Source of the DNA: Mycolicibacterium lutetiense
GTDB taxonomy: Bacteria; Actinomycetota; Actinomycetes; Mycobacteriales; Mycobacteriaceae
DNA: 64,000 nt
Assembly: GCF_017876775.1 (NCBI RefSeq)
Contig: NZ_JAGIOP010000002.1
Location: forward strand, 1,302,001-1,366,000
Direction: 5' to 3'
Part shown: piece by piece, positions 20,171-32,131 of the stretch
Layout: every line of letters starts with the position of its first letter
Numbering within the stretch: position 1 is the first letter of the stretch
Position numbers and translations under genes: made by a program
Notes under the pieces: generated by a model
Database searches by the model: none
Told to the model about the DNA's origin: nothing
Seen by the model: only the letters and a program-made list of their open reading frames with translations

Positions 20171-21661
20171 CTACAACGCGCTGGGCAGCGGACCGCGGGC
20201 AGCCTCGTAGGCGGCGCCGACGCGATACAGCCGGTCGTCGGCCAGGGCCGGCGCCATGATCTGCAGACCGACCGGCAGGCCGTCATCGGGCGAGAGACCC
20301 GACGGCACCGACATACCGCAGTGTCCGGCCAGGTTCAACGGCAGCGTGCACAGATCGAACAGATACATGGCCAGCGGATCGTCGACCTTCTCCCCCAGGC
20401 GGAACGCCGTCGTCGGGGTCGCCGGGGACACCAGCACGTCCACGTTCTGGTAGGCCTGGTCCAGGTCGCGGGCGATCAGCGTCCGGACCTTCTGCGCCTG
20501 GTTGTAGTAGGCGTCGTAGTAGCCCGCCGACAACGCGTAGGTGCCGATCATGATCCGGCGCTTGACCTCCGGACCGAATCCGGCGGCCCGGGTCAACGCC
20601 ATGACCTCCTCGGCGCTGTGCGTGCCGTCATCGCCGACCCGCAGCCCGAAGCGCATCGCATCGAATCGCGCCAGGTTGCTCGACACCTCCGACGGCAGGA
20701 TCAGGTAGTAGGCGTCCATCGCGTGGTCGAAGTGCGGGCAGTCGACCTCGGTGACCTCAGCGCCGAGCGCGGTCAGCTGGGCGACTGCGGCATTGAACGA
20801 CTCCAGCACTCCGGGCTGGTAACCCTCGCCGCGTAGCTGCTTGACGACGCCGACGCGCACGCCCTTGAGATCGCCTGTCGCACCGGTCCGGGCAGCACCG
20901 ACCACATCGGGTACCGGGGCATCGACGGAGGTGGAGTCGCGCGGATCGTGGCCGGCGATCACCTGGTGCAGCAGCGCGGTGTCCAGCACGGTGCGGGCAC
21001 ACGGGCCGCCCTGGTCCAGCGAGGACGCACAGGCGATCAGGCCGTAGCGCGAGACGGTGCCGTAGGTCGGCTTGACGCCGACGGTCGCGGTGAGCGCGGC
21101 AGGCTGGCGGATCGACCCGCCGGTGTCGGTGCCGATGGCCAGCGGGGCCTGGTAGGCGGCAAGGGCCGCAGCGCTACCGCCGCCCGATCCGCCGGGCACC
21201 CGCTCGGTGTTCCACGGGTTGCGGGTCGGGCCGTATGCCGAATTCTCGGTCGACGATCCCATTGCGAATTCGTCCATGTTGGTCTTGCCGAGGATCGGGA
21301 TTCCCGCGGCGCGCAGCCGCGCGGTCACCGCCGCGTCGTACGGCGCGCGCCACCCTTCCAGGATCTTGGATCCCGCGGTGGTCGGCATGTCGGTGGCGGT
21401 GAAGACGTCCTTGAGCGCCAGCGGCACCCCGGCCAGCGGCGACGGCAGCGTCTCTCCGGCAGCCACGGCGGCGTCGATCCGGGCCGCGGTCTCCAGCGCG
21501 GAATCCGCCGCCACGTGCAGGAACGCGTTGAAGCGCTCGTCGGTCCCGGCGATCTGGTCCAGGTGCGCCTGGGTCACCTCGGTCGAGGAGACCTCCTTCG
21601 CCGCAATCTGGGCACCCAGGGTCGCCGCATCGCGACGGATCAGCTCACTCATGCTCGTCAT
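20171..21661 (-). CDS. gatA: Asp/Glu-tRNA amidotransferase subunit A GatA
   Basis: 496 aa glutaminase subunit, amidase-signature family; it releases ammonia from glutamine or asparagine for GatB. The Ser-cisSer-Lys triad lies in [10 protein letters not shown] (Lys), [11 protein letters not shown] (cis-Ser) and [12 protein letters not shown] (nucleophile Ser). The ATG at 21661 overlaps the gatC stop by four bases; a second ATG nine bases on gives MSELIRRD and is equally plausible. GatC then GatA coupling reflects complex assembly. Confidence 0.97.
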   Translation of the reverse strand: MTSMSELIRRDAATLGAQIAAKEVSSTEVTQAHLDQIAGTDERFNAFLHVAADSALETAARIDAAVAAGETLPSPLAGVPLALKDVFTATDMPTTAGSKILEGWRAPYDAAVTARLRAAGIPILGKTNMDEFAMGSSTENSAYGPTRNPWNTERVPGGSGGGSAAALAAYQAPLAIGTDTGGSIRQPAALTATVGVKPTYGTVSRYGLIACASSLDQGGPCARTVLDTALLHQVIAGHDPRDSTSVDAPVPDVVGAARTGATGDLKGVRVGVVKQLRGEGYQPGVLESFNAAVAQLTALGAEVTEVDCPHFDHAMDAYYLILPSEVSSNLARFDAMRFGLRVGDDGTHSAEEVMALTRAAGFGPEVKRRIMIGTYALSAGYYDAYYNQAQKVRTLIARDLDQAYQNVDVLVSPATPTTAFRLGEKVDDPLAMYLFDLCTLPLNLAGHCGMSVPSGLSPDDGLPVGLQIMAPALADDRLYRVGAAYEAARGPLPSAL

Positions 21662-21957
21662 TCACCCTCTCCGAGAATCCGCGGCACGGCGAAGCGCCCG
21701 TCTTCGGCGCGCGGCGCGGCGGCCAGCGCTTCCGCCTGCGTCAGCGACGTCTTGACCACGTCAGGCCGGCTGACGTTGACGTCCTTGAGGGGGTTGTCCG
21801 TCGCCTCCACACCGGTGACGTCGACGGACTGGATCTGGCTGACGTGGCCGAGGATGGCATCCAGCTGGCCGGCGAAACTGTCCAGTTCGTCATCGGTCAG
21901 GGCCAGACGCGCCAGGCGCGCCAGATGGGCAACCTCGTCTCGGGAGATCTTCGACAC
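21658..21957 (-). CDS. gatC: Asp/Glu-tRNA amidotransferase subunit C GatC
   Basis: 99 aa, the normal size. GatC wraps around the A/B interface and is needed for a stable GatCAB complex. The conserved start [20 protein letters not shown] and the middle [19 protein letters not shown] with the later [15 protein letters not shown] match the family. It leads the gatC-gatA pair. Confidence 0.96.
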   Translation of the reverse strand: MSKISRDEVAHLARLARLALTDDELDSFAGQLDAILGHVSQIQSVDVTGVEATDNPLKDVNVSRPDVVKTSLTQAEALAAAPRAEDGRFAVPRILGEGE

Positions 21958-22096
21958 GACAAAGCAGCCTAGTCAAGCGACCAAATCGGGTTTCGGCGGG
22001 CAGGAGCGCAGCGACTCGGGGATCGATCCAGCCGCGGCGGTGCCCGGGCCGGTTACCGACATGCTCCACTGCGCGCCCTGTGCAAAGGTTATGTAC

Positions 22097-22756
22097 GTGC
22101 CTTCGTATCTGCTGCGGGTCCAGCTAGAGGACCGACCAGGCAGCCTCGGCTCGCTCGCCGTGGCTCTGGGCTCGGTCGGCGCCGACATCCTGTCGCTCGA
22201 CGTCGTCGAGCGCGGAGCCGGCTATGCGATCGACGATCTGGTCGTCGACCTGCCGCTGGGCTCTATGCCGGACACCTTGATCACGGCCGCCGAGAACCTC
22301 TCGGGCGTCTACGTCGACAGCATCCGTCCCCACATCGGGTTGCTCGAGGCGCATCGCGAACTCGAATTGATCGACCATGTCGCGGCCGCCGGCTCCAGGG
22401 CCCGACGGTTGCAGGTGCTCGCCGAAGAAGCCCCACGGGTTCTGCGGGTCGGCTGGTGCGTCGTGGTGCGGTCGACCGCAACCGGCGTGGAACGCATCGC
22501 CGGGAGTCACGGCGCGCCCGAGACCCAGGCACAGTCGGCGCCGTGGTTGCCGTTGCAGCAGGCCACCGAGCTCGACGGGACCCAGGATTGGGTGCCGCAG
22601 GTGTGGCGCGACATGGACACCACGCTGGCCGCCGCGCCCTTGCGCGACCAGGACACCGCAGTCGTGCTGGGCCGTCCCGGCGGTCCCGGATTCCGGCCCT
22701 CGGAGGTGGCCCGGTTGGGTTACCTGGCCGGGATCGTCGCCACGATCCTGCGCTGA
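22097..22756 (+). CDS. ACT-domain protein (Rv3013 homologue)
   Basis: 219 aa from the GTG at 22097: AAAGG ends eight bases before it but only two bases before the ATG at 22091, so the GTG is preferred. Residues 1-75 form an ACT domain (SYLLRVQLEDRPGSLGSLAV; VGADILSLDVVERG), a small-molecule (often amino-acid) binding fold. A second, unassigned segment of about 130 residues follows, ending in an Arg-rich alanine helix (FRPSEVARLGYLAGIVATIL). It lies between gatC and ligA as does Rv3013. Function unknown; regulatory ligand binding is inferred. Confidence 0.85.
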   Translation: MPSYLLRVQLEDRPGSLGSLAVALGSVGADILSLDVVERGAGYAIDDLVVDLPLGSMPDTLITAAENLSGVYVDSIRPHIGLLEAHRELELIDHVAAAGSRARRLQVLAEEAPRVLRVGWCVVVRSTATGVERIAGSHGAPETQAQSAPWLPLQQATELDGTQDWVPQVWRDMDTTLAAAPLRDQDTAVVLGRPGGPGFRPSEVARLGYLAGIVATILR

Positions 22757-22772
22757 GGTACGGGCCCCGCGA

Positions 22773-24875
<2,103 letters not shown>

Positions 24876-24917
24876 CTAGTCGAGGCCAGGGACACACCAC
24901 CCCACTAACCTAGGGGC

Positions 24918-25319
24918 ATGCCGCACCCGATCATGTTCAGCGATGACGATTTGGGCCTGGCCGAGCTCCGCACCGTTGCGTTGGGATTTCCCGAGGCCTT
25001 CGAGAAGGTCTCGTGGGGCCGGCCGGTGTTCTGCTCGCCGAAGATGTTCGCCATGTACGGCGGCAACGTCAAACCCGAGAGCCGCGGGGAGATGGTGCCG
25101 TATCCGCATTCTCTGCTGATCAAGGTCGACGAGAGCGACCGCCGGGCACTCGAACAGGACAGTCGCTTCTTCTTCCCGGCGTACATGGGCCCCTTCGGCT
25201 GGCTCGGTCTGGATTTCACTGCGGCGAAGGTGGATTGGGTCGAGGTCCGCGAACTTGTCGACGCCTCGTTCCGCCTGGTCGCAGCGCGCCGGCTCATCAA
25301 ACAACTCGACGAAAACTGA
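24918..25319 (+). CDS. MmcQ/YjbR family protein
   Basis: 133 aa, single YjbR/MmcQ fold with a double-wing shape: LRTVALGFPEAFEKVSWGRP, then LIKVDESDRRALEQDSRFFF and GWLGLDFTAAKVDWVEVREL. Members are called DNA-binding by structure only; function is not established. It is 12 bases ahead of the acyl-CoA ligase and probably co-transcribed with it; such genes are scattered singly in actinobacteria, so the link may be accidental. Confidence 0.85.
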   Translation: MPHPIMFSDDDLGLAELRTVALGFPEAFEKVSWGRPVFCSPKMFAMYGGNVKPESRGEMVPYPHSLLIKVDESDRRALEQDSRFFFPAYMGPFGWLGLDFTAAKVDWVEVRELVDASFRLVAARRLIKQLDEN

Positions 25320-25331
25320 TCGGAAGCAGCC

Positions 25332-26906
25332 ATGAGTTTTGCCAGCCCCTTTCCCGACGTCGACCTGCCGACCGTCAGCGTCTACGACTACCTGTTCGCC
25401 GACCTGTCGGCGGCCGATGCCGGCCGGATCGCCCTGGTGGACGCCAAGTCCGGTACCGAGACCACCTACGGCGACCTGGTGAGCCGGATCGACGCATTCG
25501 CCGGCGGGCTGGCGGCCCGCGGGATCGGTGTCGGTGACGTCGTGGCACTGCTGTCCCCCAACAGTTCGGGTTTCGCGATCGCGTTCCACGGGATCCTGCG
25601 CGCGGGCGCCACCGCCACCACGGTCAACGCACTGTTCACCGCACAAGACATCACCAAGCAGCTCAAGGATTCGAAAGCGCGCCTACTGGTCACGGTCAGC
25701 GCGCTGCTACCGCAGGCCCTGGAGGGAGCGGCAGCGGCCGGGCTCACCGAGGGCCAGGTGGTGGTGCTCGACGGTGCCGGTCTCGGCGCCGACGGCCCGG
25801 CACCCGAGGTGAGCTTCGATCCGATCACGCATCTGGCCGCGCTCCCGTACAGCTCGGGCACCACGGCCAACCCCAAGGGCGTCATGCTCACCCACGCCAA
25901 CCTGACCGCCAACGTGGCTCAGATCCGCCCGCTGCAGGGCCTGACCTCCGATGACCGGCTATTGGCCGTGCTGCCGTTCTTCCACATCTACGGCATGACG
26001 GTGCTGCTCAACGCCGCCCTGCACGCCCGGGCCCGACTGGTCATCATGCCGTCGTTCGATCTCGGCGACTTCCTGGGCAACATCGCAAACCACCGGTGCA
26101 CCTTCGTCTACATCGCGCCGCCGGTCGCTGTCGCCCTGGCCAAGCATCCACTGGTCGATTCCTACGACCTGTCCTCACTGCGCGCGGTGTTGTCCGGCGC
26201 GGCCTCGCTCGATGCCGACCTCGGTCGCGCTGTGGCAGATCGATTGAACTGCACGGTGTCTCAGGGCTACGGCATGAGCGAGCTGAGTCCCGTCAGCCAC
26301 ATCACCCCGCACGACGGCGGACTGGAATCCGTCGGCACAGTCGCACCGTTGGCCTCGTGCGGCTGGACCGTCCCCAACGGCGTGAGCAAGCTCGTCGACC
26401 CCGATACCGGCAATGAAATCGGGATCCCGGCAGAGGGTTTGAGCGAAACCGGGGAACTGTGGTTCAAGGGACCCAACGTGATGGCCGGCTACCTCAACAA
26501 TGACGCGGCCACCCGGGAGACCATCGACGCCGACGGCTACCTGCACACCGGAGATCTGGCCCAGGTCGATTCCAACGGCTGCGTCTACGTCGTCGACCGG
26601 CTGAAGGAACTCATCAAATACAAGGGCTACCAGGTGCCGCCGGCCGAACTGGAGGCCGCGCTGCTGGGCCACCCCGCCATCGCCGATGCCGCGGTGATCG
26701 GGGTACAGGACAGCGAATCCGGCGAGGAAGTGCCGAAAGCCTTTGTGGTCAAACAGCCTTCAGCCGAGTTGAGCGCCGAGGAAGTGATGGCGTTCGTGGC
26801 CGGCCTGGTCGCTCCCTACAAGAAGGTGCGCCAGGTCGAATTCGTCGACGCGATCCCCAAGTCGTCGGCCGGCAAGATCCTGCGCCGAGAACTGCGCAAT
26901 CCCTAG
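25332..26906 (+). CDS. Acyl-CoA synthetase / 4-coumarate-CoA ligase family (FadD-like)
   Basis: 524 aa ANL-superfamily enzyme that activates a carboxylic acid via acyl-AMP to the CoA ester. The P-loop is LPYSSGTTANPKGVMLTH near residues 175-192, the A5 motif QGYGMSELSP, the A7-A8 hinge YLHTGDLAQVDSNGCVYVVD, and the catalytic C-terminal Lys in PKSSAGKILRREL. Closest in feel to 4-coumarate:CoA ligase-type FadDs acting on aryl or medium acyl chains; specificity cannot be assigned. It ends just before a strong stem-loop. Confidence 0.93.
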   Translation: MSFASPFPDVDLPTVSVYDYLFADLSAADAGRIALVDAKSGTETTYGDLVSRIDAFAGGLAARGIGVGDVVALLSPNSSGFAIAFHGILRAGATATTVNALFTAQDITKQLKDSKARLLVTVSALLPQALEGAAAAGLTEGQVVVLDGAGLGADGPAPEVSFDPITHLAALPYSSGTTANPKGVMLTHANLTANVAQIRPLQGLTSDDRLLAVLPFFHIYGMTVLLNAALHARARLVIMPSFDLGDFLGNIANHRCTFVYIAPPVAVALAKHPLVDSYDLSSLRAVLSGAASLDADLGRAVADRLNCTVSQGYGMSELSPVSHITPHDGGLESVGTVAPLASCGWTVPNGVSKLVDPDTGNEIGIPAEGLSETGELWFKGPNVMAGYLNNDAATRETIDADGYLHTGDLAQVDSNGCVYVVDRLKELIKYKGYQVPPAELEAALLGHPAIADAAVIGVQDSESGEEVPKAFVVKQPSAELSAEEVMAFVAGLVAPYKKVRQVEFVDAIPKSSAGKILRRELRNP

Positions 26907-26913
26907 CCACTTC

Positions 26914-26959
26914 GTCACGCTGGAGTGACACCCGGCCCCGACCGCCACTCCAGCGTGAC
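26914..26959. terminator. 14-bp perfect inverted repeat between converging genes
   Basis: GTCACGCTGGAGTG (26914-26927) and CACTCCAGCGTGAC (26946-26959) are exact complements around an 18-base loop, 7 bases after the acyl-CoA ligase stop and 19 before the stop of the converging MetE-like gene. It can terminate both strands; no U-tract follows. Confidence 0.75.
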
Positions 26960-26978
26960 AATGGGCGGGCGAGACGGC

Positions 26979-27989
26979 CTAGATGGCGTCGGGATCTTCG
27001 ACGAAGGCGTCGGCGGCCTTCTGCGTGAGTTCCACCGCGGTACGCGCCCACTGCGCGGTGGCTCCGGCCAGCCCACATGCCGGCGTGATGCCGATGCGGT
27101 CGCTCAGGACAGCCCGGGCGAACCCGAGACGGTCCGTCAGCGCCACCGCTGCCTTGGCGACCTCTTCTACCGACGGCTTGCCCTCTGGCGCCGTCGCGGG
27201 CACCACACCGAGCAATACGGTCCGTCCCGAATCGACGAACTCCCCGATTCCGTCCAGATCCGCAGGCGTCAAGGTCGAAACGTCAACCGAAATCGCATGG
27301 ACAGCGCTGCGCAACAACGCCTTCCACGGCAGGTCGGACGCACAGCTGTGCAGCGCAACCTCGGAGCCTGCCGCCGCCACGCACGCGTCGAGCAGATTCA
27401 TCGCCAACGGCTCGTCCACCGCATGCACCGGGGTGAAACTGGTGATTCCGGACAGTCGCCCCGCCAACGCAGCGGACAGCGACGGCTCGTCGAGTTGCAC
27501 CACTACCGGGGTTTCCAGCCGGCGGGCCACCTCGGCCCGATGGATCGCCAAGCCCTCGGCAAGCGAGGCCGAAAGGTCGCGCAGCGCACCGTGATCGGTG
27601 ATGGCGCGATGCCCGTTGGACAGTTCCAGATGGGCGGCCAGCGTGATCGGGCCGGGCGCCTGCACCTTGACGGCACGTCCGCTGCCCCGCAGCCCGGCGC
27701 GCTCCCAGGCTTCCTCCAGCGCGTCGATGTCCTCGCCGAGCAGGCTCACCGCCCGCCGCAGCGCAGCGCTGCGACCCGGGGCCATGCGGTACCCGCGCGG
27801 CACCGTGTCGATCCCGATGTCGACCAGTAGCGCCCCGGCCCGGCCGATGAGGTCGGCGCCGATCCCGCGGGCCGGCAGCTCCACGAGGTGCGACAGGGTG
27901 TGGAGTTCACCGACGACGACTTCCGCGGCCGCCCGCGGCTCGGTCCCCGGCCACGATCCGATCCCCGTGGCCGCCGCGAAAACACTCAT
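26979..27989 (-). CDS. Core MetE-like zinc protein (Rv3015c homologue)
   Basis: 336 aa, the size of the isolated catalytic barrel of cobalamin-independent methionine synthase, without the duplicated N-terminal half of MetE. The ATG at 27989 begins MSVFAAATGIGSWPGTEPRA. Zinc-ligand candidates are His214 and Cys216 (LHSCAS) and Cys305 (ITPACGLAGA), and VVQLDEPSL (164-172) matches the substrate-binding QxDEP motif. These suggest a working methyl transfer to a thiol, but the methyl donor is unknown and full MetE or MetH probably exists elsewhere. It is 10 bases downstream of mnmA. Confidence 0.82.
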   Translation of the reverse strand: MSVFAAATGIGSWPGTEPRAAAEVVVGELHTLSHLVELPARGIGADLIGRAGALLVDIGIDTVPRGYRMAPGRSAALRRAVSLLGEDIDALEEAWERAGLRGSGRAVKVQAPGPITLAAHLELSNGHRAITDHGALRDLSASLAEGLAIHRAEVARRLETPVVVQLDEPSLSAALAGRLSGITSFTPVHAVDEPLAMNLLDACVAAAGSEVALHSCASDLPWKALLRSAVHAISVDVSTLTPADLDGIGEFVDSGRTVLLGVVPATAPEGKPSVEEVAKAAVALTDRLGFARAVLSDRIGITPACGLAGATAQWARTAVELTQKAADAFVEDPDAI

Positions 27990-27999
27990 CCGAAAACGC

Positions 28000-29070
28000 T
28001 CACGCGCGGGCGATGGTCGCGCTGGCGATGACCTCGTCGCCCTCGGCGTCGGGACGGTACAGCACCATGGTCTGGCCGGGTGCGACGCCGCGCAGCGGTG
28101 CCCGCAGGGACACCACCAGCCTGCCGTCGCGCAGCTCGGCCACCACGTCGGTGATGCCGCCGTGTGCGCGCACCTGGATCTGGCATTCCACCGGCCCGTC
28201 AAGCGCAACCCCGCTGGTGAACACCGGCTTTTCGCCTATCAGCGCAGACACCTCGAGGTCCTCGGCAGATCCGACCCGTACCGTGCCCGTATCGGCGTCG
28301 ATCCCGGTGACATAGCGTGGCCGGCCATCGGCACCCGGTCCGGGAATGCCCAGACCCTTGCGCTGCCCGATCGTGAAACCGTGCACGCCTTCGTGTTCGG
28401 CGAGCACTGCGCCGTCGTTGTCGAGCACAGCTCCGGGCCGGATACCGATGCGGGCGCCCAGGAATGCCTGGGTGTCCCCCGACGGGATGAAGCAGATGTC
28501 ATGGCTGTCAGGCTTTTTCGCGACGGCCAGGCCCCGCTCGGCGGCCTCGGCCCGAATCTGCGGCTTGGGCGTGTCACCGATCGGGAAGATCGCATGCGAG
28601 AGCTGTTCGGCAGTGAGCACCGCGAGCACGTACGACTGATCCTTGTCGGCATCGACCGCGCGACGCAGCCGACCGTCTTCCAGCCGCGCGTAGTGGCCGG
28701 TGGCCACCGCATCGAAACCGAGTGCGAGCGCCCGGGCGGCCAGCGCGGAGAACTTGATCCGCTCGTTGCACCGAACGCACGGGTTCGGGGTCTCGCCGCG
28801 GGCGTAGGACTCGACGAAGTCGTCGATCACATCTTCCTTGAAGCGGTCGGCGAAATCCCATACGTAGAACGGGATGTCGAGGATGTCGGCCACCCGGCGG
28901 GCATCGCCCGCGTCCTCCTTGGAGCAGCACCCCCGCGAACCGGTGCGCAACGTCCCCGGCGCCGATGACAGCGCCATGTGCACGCCGACGACGTCGTGAC
29001 CGGCGTCGACCATCCGGGCGGCAGCCACCGAGGAATCCACGCCGCCGCTCATCGCGACCAGGACCCTCAT
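28000..29070 (-). CDS. mnmA: tRNA-specific 2-thiouridylase MnmA
   Basis: 356 aa. It places sulfur on U34 of Lys, Glu and Gln tRNAs using ATP and persulfide sulfur. The PP-loop is [18 protein letters not shown] at residues 3-20; the catalytic Cys pair is in [12 protein letters not shown] and [13 protein letters not shown]; the C-terminal beta-barrel follows. It overlaps the cysteine desulfurase by four bases, so sulfur donor and acceptor are made together. Confidence 0.97.
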   Translation of the reverse strand: MRVLVAMSGGVDSSVAAARMVDAGHDVVGVHMALSSAPGTLRTGSRGCCSKEDAGDARRVADILDIPFYVWDFADRFKEDVIDDFVESYARGETPNPCVRCNERIKFSALAARALALGFDAVATGHYARLEDGRLRRAVDADKDQSYVLAVLTAEQLSHAIFPIGDTPKPQIRAEAAERGLAVAKKPDSHDICFIPSGDTQAFLGARIGIRPGAVLDNDGAVLAEHEGVHGFTIGQRKGLGIPGPGADGRPRYVTGIDADTGTVRVGSAEDLEVSALIGEKPVFTSGVALDGPVECQIQVRAHGGITDVVAELRDGRLVVSLRAPLRGVAPGQTMVLYRPDAEGDEVIASATIARA

Positions 29071-30281
29071 GAGAATGTCCTACCCGCGCTGGCCAGCGCC
29101 GCCTGCCGGGCCCGCTCGACCGCGGCGGGCAGCACCTCCAGCACGGCATCGACGTCAGCGTCGGCGCTGGTGTGCCCCAACGAGAATCGCAGTGACCCCC
29201 GCGCGGTGACCGGGTCGGCCCCCATCGCGATCAGGACATGCGACGGCTGCGCCACACCGGCCGTACACGCCGAGCCGGTGGAGCATTCGACACCCTTGGC
29301 ATCGAGCAGCATCAGAAGCGAATCACCTTCGCAGCCACGGAAAGTGAAGTGCGTGTTGGCCGGTAGCCGGCCGGTTCCCCGGGGCCCGTTGAGGGAGGTG
29401 TCTTCGATGGTCGACATCACACGGTCGATCAGCCTGTCCCGCAAAGCCTGTACTCGGCTGCTGTGCTCGGCGAGCCCCCCGATGGCCACGTCGGCCGCCG
29501 CGGCCATCGCCACGACGCCCGCCACATCCGGGGTTCCCGAACGCACATCGCGCTCCTGACCACCACCGTGCAGCAGAGGCACACAGGCGGTGTCACGACG
29601 CAGCACCAGCGCGCCGACGCCCATCGGACCGCCGAACTTGTGCGCGGCGACGCTCATCGCCGACAGCCCGGTCGCGGCGAAATCGACAGGGACCTGACCG
29701 ACGGCCTGGATGGCGTCGCTGTGCATCGGAATGTCGAACTCGGCCGCGATCGAAGCCAGCTCGGCGATCGGCATGATCGAGCCGACCTCGTTGTTGGCCC
29801 ACATGATGGTGATCAGCGCCACGTCGGCGGATCCGCCCTCATCCTCCAGCACCGAACGCAGGGACTCGGGTGCGACGACACCTTCTGCGTCGACCGGCAG
29901 CCAGGTCACCTCGGCGCCCTCGTGGTCGACCAACCACTGCACGGCGTCGAGAACCGCGTGATGCTCGACGGCAGTGGTGATGATCCGGCGTCTCTTCGGC
30001 TCGACATCCCGGCGGGCCCAGTAGATGCCCTTGACGGCGAGGTTGTCGCTCTCGGTGCCACCGGCGGTGAAGATCACTTCCGAGGGACGGCAGCCCAGCA
30101 GGCGGGCCAGGGTCTCGCGGGCCTCCTCCATCCGGCGACGGGCGAGGCGCCCCGAACCGTGCAGCGAGGAGGCATTGCCCACGTTGGCCAGCGCAGCCGT
30201 CATCGCCTCAATGGCGGCGGGGTGCATCGGGGTGGTGGCGGCGTGATCGAGATAGACCGGCCTGCCCGCGGAGGAGCTCAT
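29067..30281 (-). CDS. Cysteine desulfurase, NifS/IscS-like
   Basis: 404 aa PLP enzyme that moves cysteine sulfur to an active-site persulfide. PLP-binding Lys is in [18 protein letters not shown], the phosphate clamp near [14 protein letters not shown], and the persulfide Cys in [17 protein letters not shown]. The N-terminus [19 protein letters not shown] is typical group I. The order with mnmA equals Rv3025c-Rv3024c. Because suf genes in mycobacteria carry their own desulfurase (SufS), this one is likely the supplier for tRNA thiolation and other sulfur transfers. Confidence 0.95.
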   Translation of the reverse strand: MSSSAGRPVYLDHAATTPMHPAAIEAMTAALANVGNASSLHGSGRLARRRMEEARETLARLLGCRPSEVIFTAGGTESDNLAVKGIYWARRDVEPKRRRIITTAVEHHAVLDAVQWLVDHEGAEVTWLPVDAEGVVAPESLRSVLEDEGGSADVALITIMWANNEVGSIMPIAELASIAAEFDIPMHSDAIQAVGQVPVDFAATGLSAMSVAAHKFGGPMGVGALVLRRDTACVPLLHGGGQERDVRSGTPDVAGVVAMAAAADVAIGGLAEHSSRVQALRDRLIDRVMSTIEDTSLNGPRGTGRLPANTHFTFRGCEGDSLLMLLDAKGVECSTGSACTAGVAQPSHVLIAMGADPVTARGSLRFSLGHTSADADVDAVLEVLPAAVERARQAALASAGRTFS

Positions 30282-30328
30282 AACGTCTCCAGGATAGCCG
30301 CTGGCAGGCGACCCTCCTTCCAGCCGCC

Positions 30329-31171
30329 TCAGGCCGCCAGAATGTGCGCGGAAGCTTCAGGAAGCTCCTGGTGGCCCCGCACCACTGCTTCGCAGCGTCC
30401 GGCCAGTGCCCGGCGGTCGTCTCCGGGCAGCTGCAGCGACCCGACGTGGACATGGCACACGGTGCGACGTGCTGTGATGACCCGACGCACGGACCGCAAC
30501 AGGGTGTCGTCCCCCACGAAGGCCGGAATCGTCGACGGTCGACCGTCGCGGTGGCGGTAGACCAGCCGCAGCGGCTGCACCGGCCGGCCCGCGTCGATCG
30601 CGGCCTGGAACATCGCCGGCCGGAACGGGCCGTAGGCCAGTCCGCACCAGGTGGTGCCCTCCGGGAATGCCACCACGGTGTGCCCGGCGCGCAGCCGTGC
30701 GGCCACGGTGTGCACCACGGCGGGCAACCGGCGCAGGCTGCCCCGGTCGATCGGGATCACCTTCATCACGCGGGCCAGTCGACCCAACGCGGGCCATTCC
30801 ACCAGATCGGCACGGGCCACGAAGGAGCCTGGCAACACTGCCCCGATCGTGAAGATGTCCAGCCACGACACGTGACCGCTGACCACGAGTACGCCCTTCA
30901 GATTGCGGATGGGTCCACCCGACAAGGCGATTCGAACCCCGAAGCAGCGCAACATCAACCGGCAGTAGAACCGCTGCACGTGCGTGCGGCCCGGTATCGG
31001 CACCGCCAGCAGCGGCACTCCGGGCGCCAACAGCACAGCGATCACCACCCGAACCGTGGTGCGGATCCAGACCACGAAGCGGCGACCGGCGTCGGCGCTG
31101 CCGGCGTGAACGCAACTGCCGTCGCACGATGCCCTGGGCAGCCAGGAATGCTCCCGCGTGGCGGTGGTCAT
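30329..31171 (-). CDS. 1-acyl-glycerol-phosphate acyltransferase-like, PlsC family (OlsA-like)
   Basis: 280 aa. The acyltransferase HX4D motif is GHVSWLDIF and the second motif [20 protein letters not shown], with an N-terminal hydrophobic anchor ([20 protein letters not shown]). PlsC enzymes acylate lysolipids. The ATG at 31171 overlaps the stop of the upstream GNAT acyltransferase by four bases. A PlsC-type next to an OlsB-type N-acyltransferase is the genetic signature of ornithine-lipid synthesis (OlsB then OlsA) in other bacteria; here this is an inference. Rv3026c is the M. tuberculosis match. Confidence 0.85.
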   Translation of the reverse strand: MTTATREHSWLPRASCDGSCVHAGSADAGRRFVVWIRTTVRVVIAVLLAPGVPLLAVPIPGRTHVQRFYCRLMLRCFGVRIALSGGPIRNLKGVLVVSGHVSWLDIFTIGAVLPGSFVARADLVEWPALGRLARVMKVIPIDRGSLRRLPAVVHTVAARLRAGHTVVAFPEGTTWCGLAYGPFRPAMFQAAIDAGRPVQPLRLVYRHRDGRPSTIPAFVGDDTLLRSVRRVITARRTVCHVHVGSLQLPGDDRRALAGRCEAVVRGHQELPEASAHILAA

Positions 31172-32043
31172 GACGCGTCTCCGGCTATCCCGTCGACCAT
31201 GTCGGCGGCAGCCGAGACCGAACGCAGGCGCTTGAGGTAGCGGACGTCCGCGTTGCGTTTGTCCAGCAGGGCCGGGAAATCTCCCACCCCGAAGCCGGGG
31301 TCGTGGGCAGGTTCTCCGCACACCTGCGCACCGAGGCGCAGATAGCCGCGCATCAGTGGCGGCACCGTGGTCCGCGACGGTGGGTCGATGTCGTCGAGCG
31401 TTCGGCCATCCAGCACCACCGGCCGGTACGGGAACACCGTGTGCTCCGCGGGTGCCGCGTGGCGGCGCCGCACGAAGTCACGGACCCCGCGGATCTGGGT
31501 TCCCGGTGGGCCGTCCGCATTGCCTGCGACCGGCACCGATACGCAGCCCGTCACGTAGTCGTACCCGGCGCGCTCGAGGTAGGCCAGGATTCCCGCCCAC
31601 ATGAGGAGTACGACGGCGCCGTTGCGGTGATCGTTTCGCACCACCGCACGGCCCATCTCGACCAGCGAGGGCCTCAGCGCATCCAGACCGCGCACGTCGA
31701 ACTCGGTGGCGGTGTACAGCCCGCCCGCAGCAATGGCGCCGGGCGGCGGCAGCATCCGGTAGCAACCCACCAGCTCACCGGTGCGGTCCTCCCGTACCAG
31801 CAGGTGGTCACAGTGCTCGTCGAACCTGTCGGCGTCACGTCCGTCGATCGCCTCGGGCAGGGTGAATCCGGGTTCCGAGGTGAACACGTCGTGCCGGAGC
31901 CGCTGGGCGGCTTCGATGAGTTCGTGGTCGGCGGCCCGCGCACGTGAGGCGCGAAACGGATGAAGCAGGAGGGTGTAGCGGGGCGCATCGGGCGCCGCGC
32001 TGTCGGTGTGATCAGCGGCGATGAGTACAGATGTAGTGCTCAT
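31168..32043 (-). CDS. GNAT-fold N-acyltransferase, OlsB-like (Rv3027c homologue)
   Basis: 291 aa from the ATG at 32043. The GNAT core reads ELIEAAQRLRHDVFTSEPGF, then LVGCYRMLPPP and LDALRPSLVEMGRAVVRNDH, the profile of acyl-ACP-dependent N-acyltransferases and homologues of OlsB. The product would be an N-acyl amino acid, the substrate for the coupled PlsC partner. The C-terminal part (PLMRGYLRLGAQVCGEPAHD) is well conserved in this subfamily. The substrate amino acid is not proved. Confidence 0.82.
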   Translation of the reverse strand: MSTTSVLIAADHTDSAAPDAPRYTLLLHPFRASRARAADHELIEAAQRLRHDVFTSEPGFTLPEAIDGRDADRFDEHCDHLLVREDRTGELVGCYRMLPPPGAIAAGGLYTATEFDVRGLDALRPSLVEMGRAVVRNDHRNGAVVLLMWAGILAYLERAGYDYVTGCVSVPVAGNADGPPGTQIRGVRDFVRRRHAAPAEHTVFPYRPVVLDGRTLDDIDPPSRTTVPPLMRGYLRLGAQVCGEPAHDPGFGVGDFPALLDKRNADVRYLKRLRSVSAAADMVDGIAGDAS

Positions 32044-32131
32044 GGTCAGAACGGTCGCCCAGTCGGGTCTCCAATCGGCATCGCCCGCATGACGTGTCCG
32101 TGAGCGCCAGGTGACGTTTTGTGCTGCCGGC

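Noticed and set aside
20948..22096. Long open frame upstream of the ACT protein, antisense to gatA and gatC
   Set aside because: Shadow composition; the ACT fold starts immediately at 22097 with a good ribosome site.
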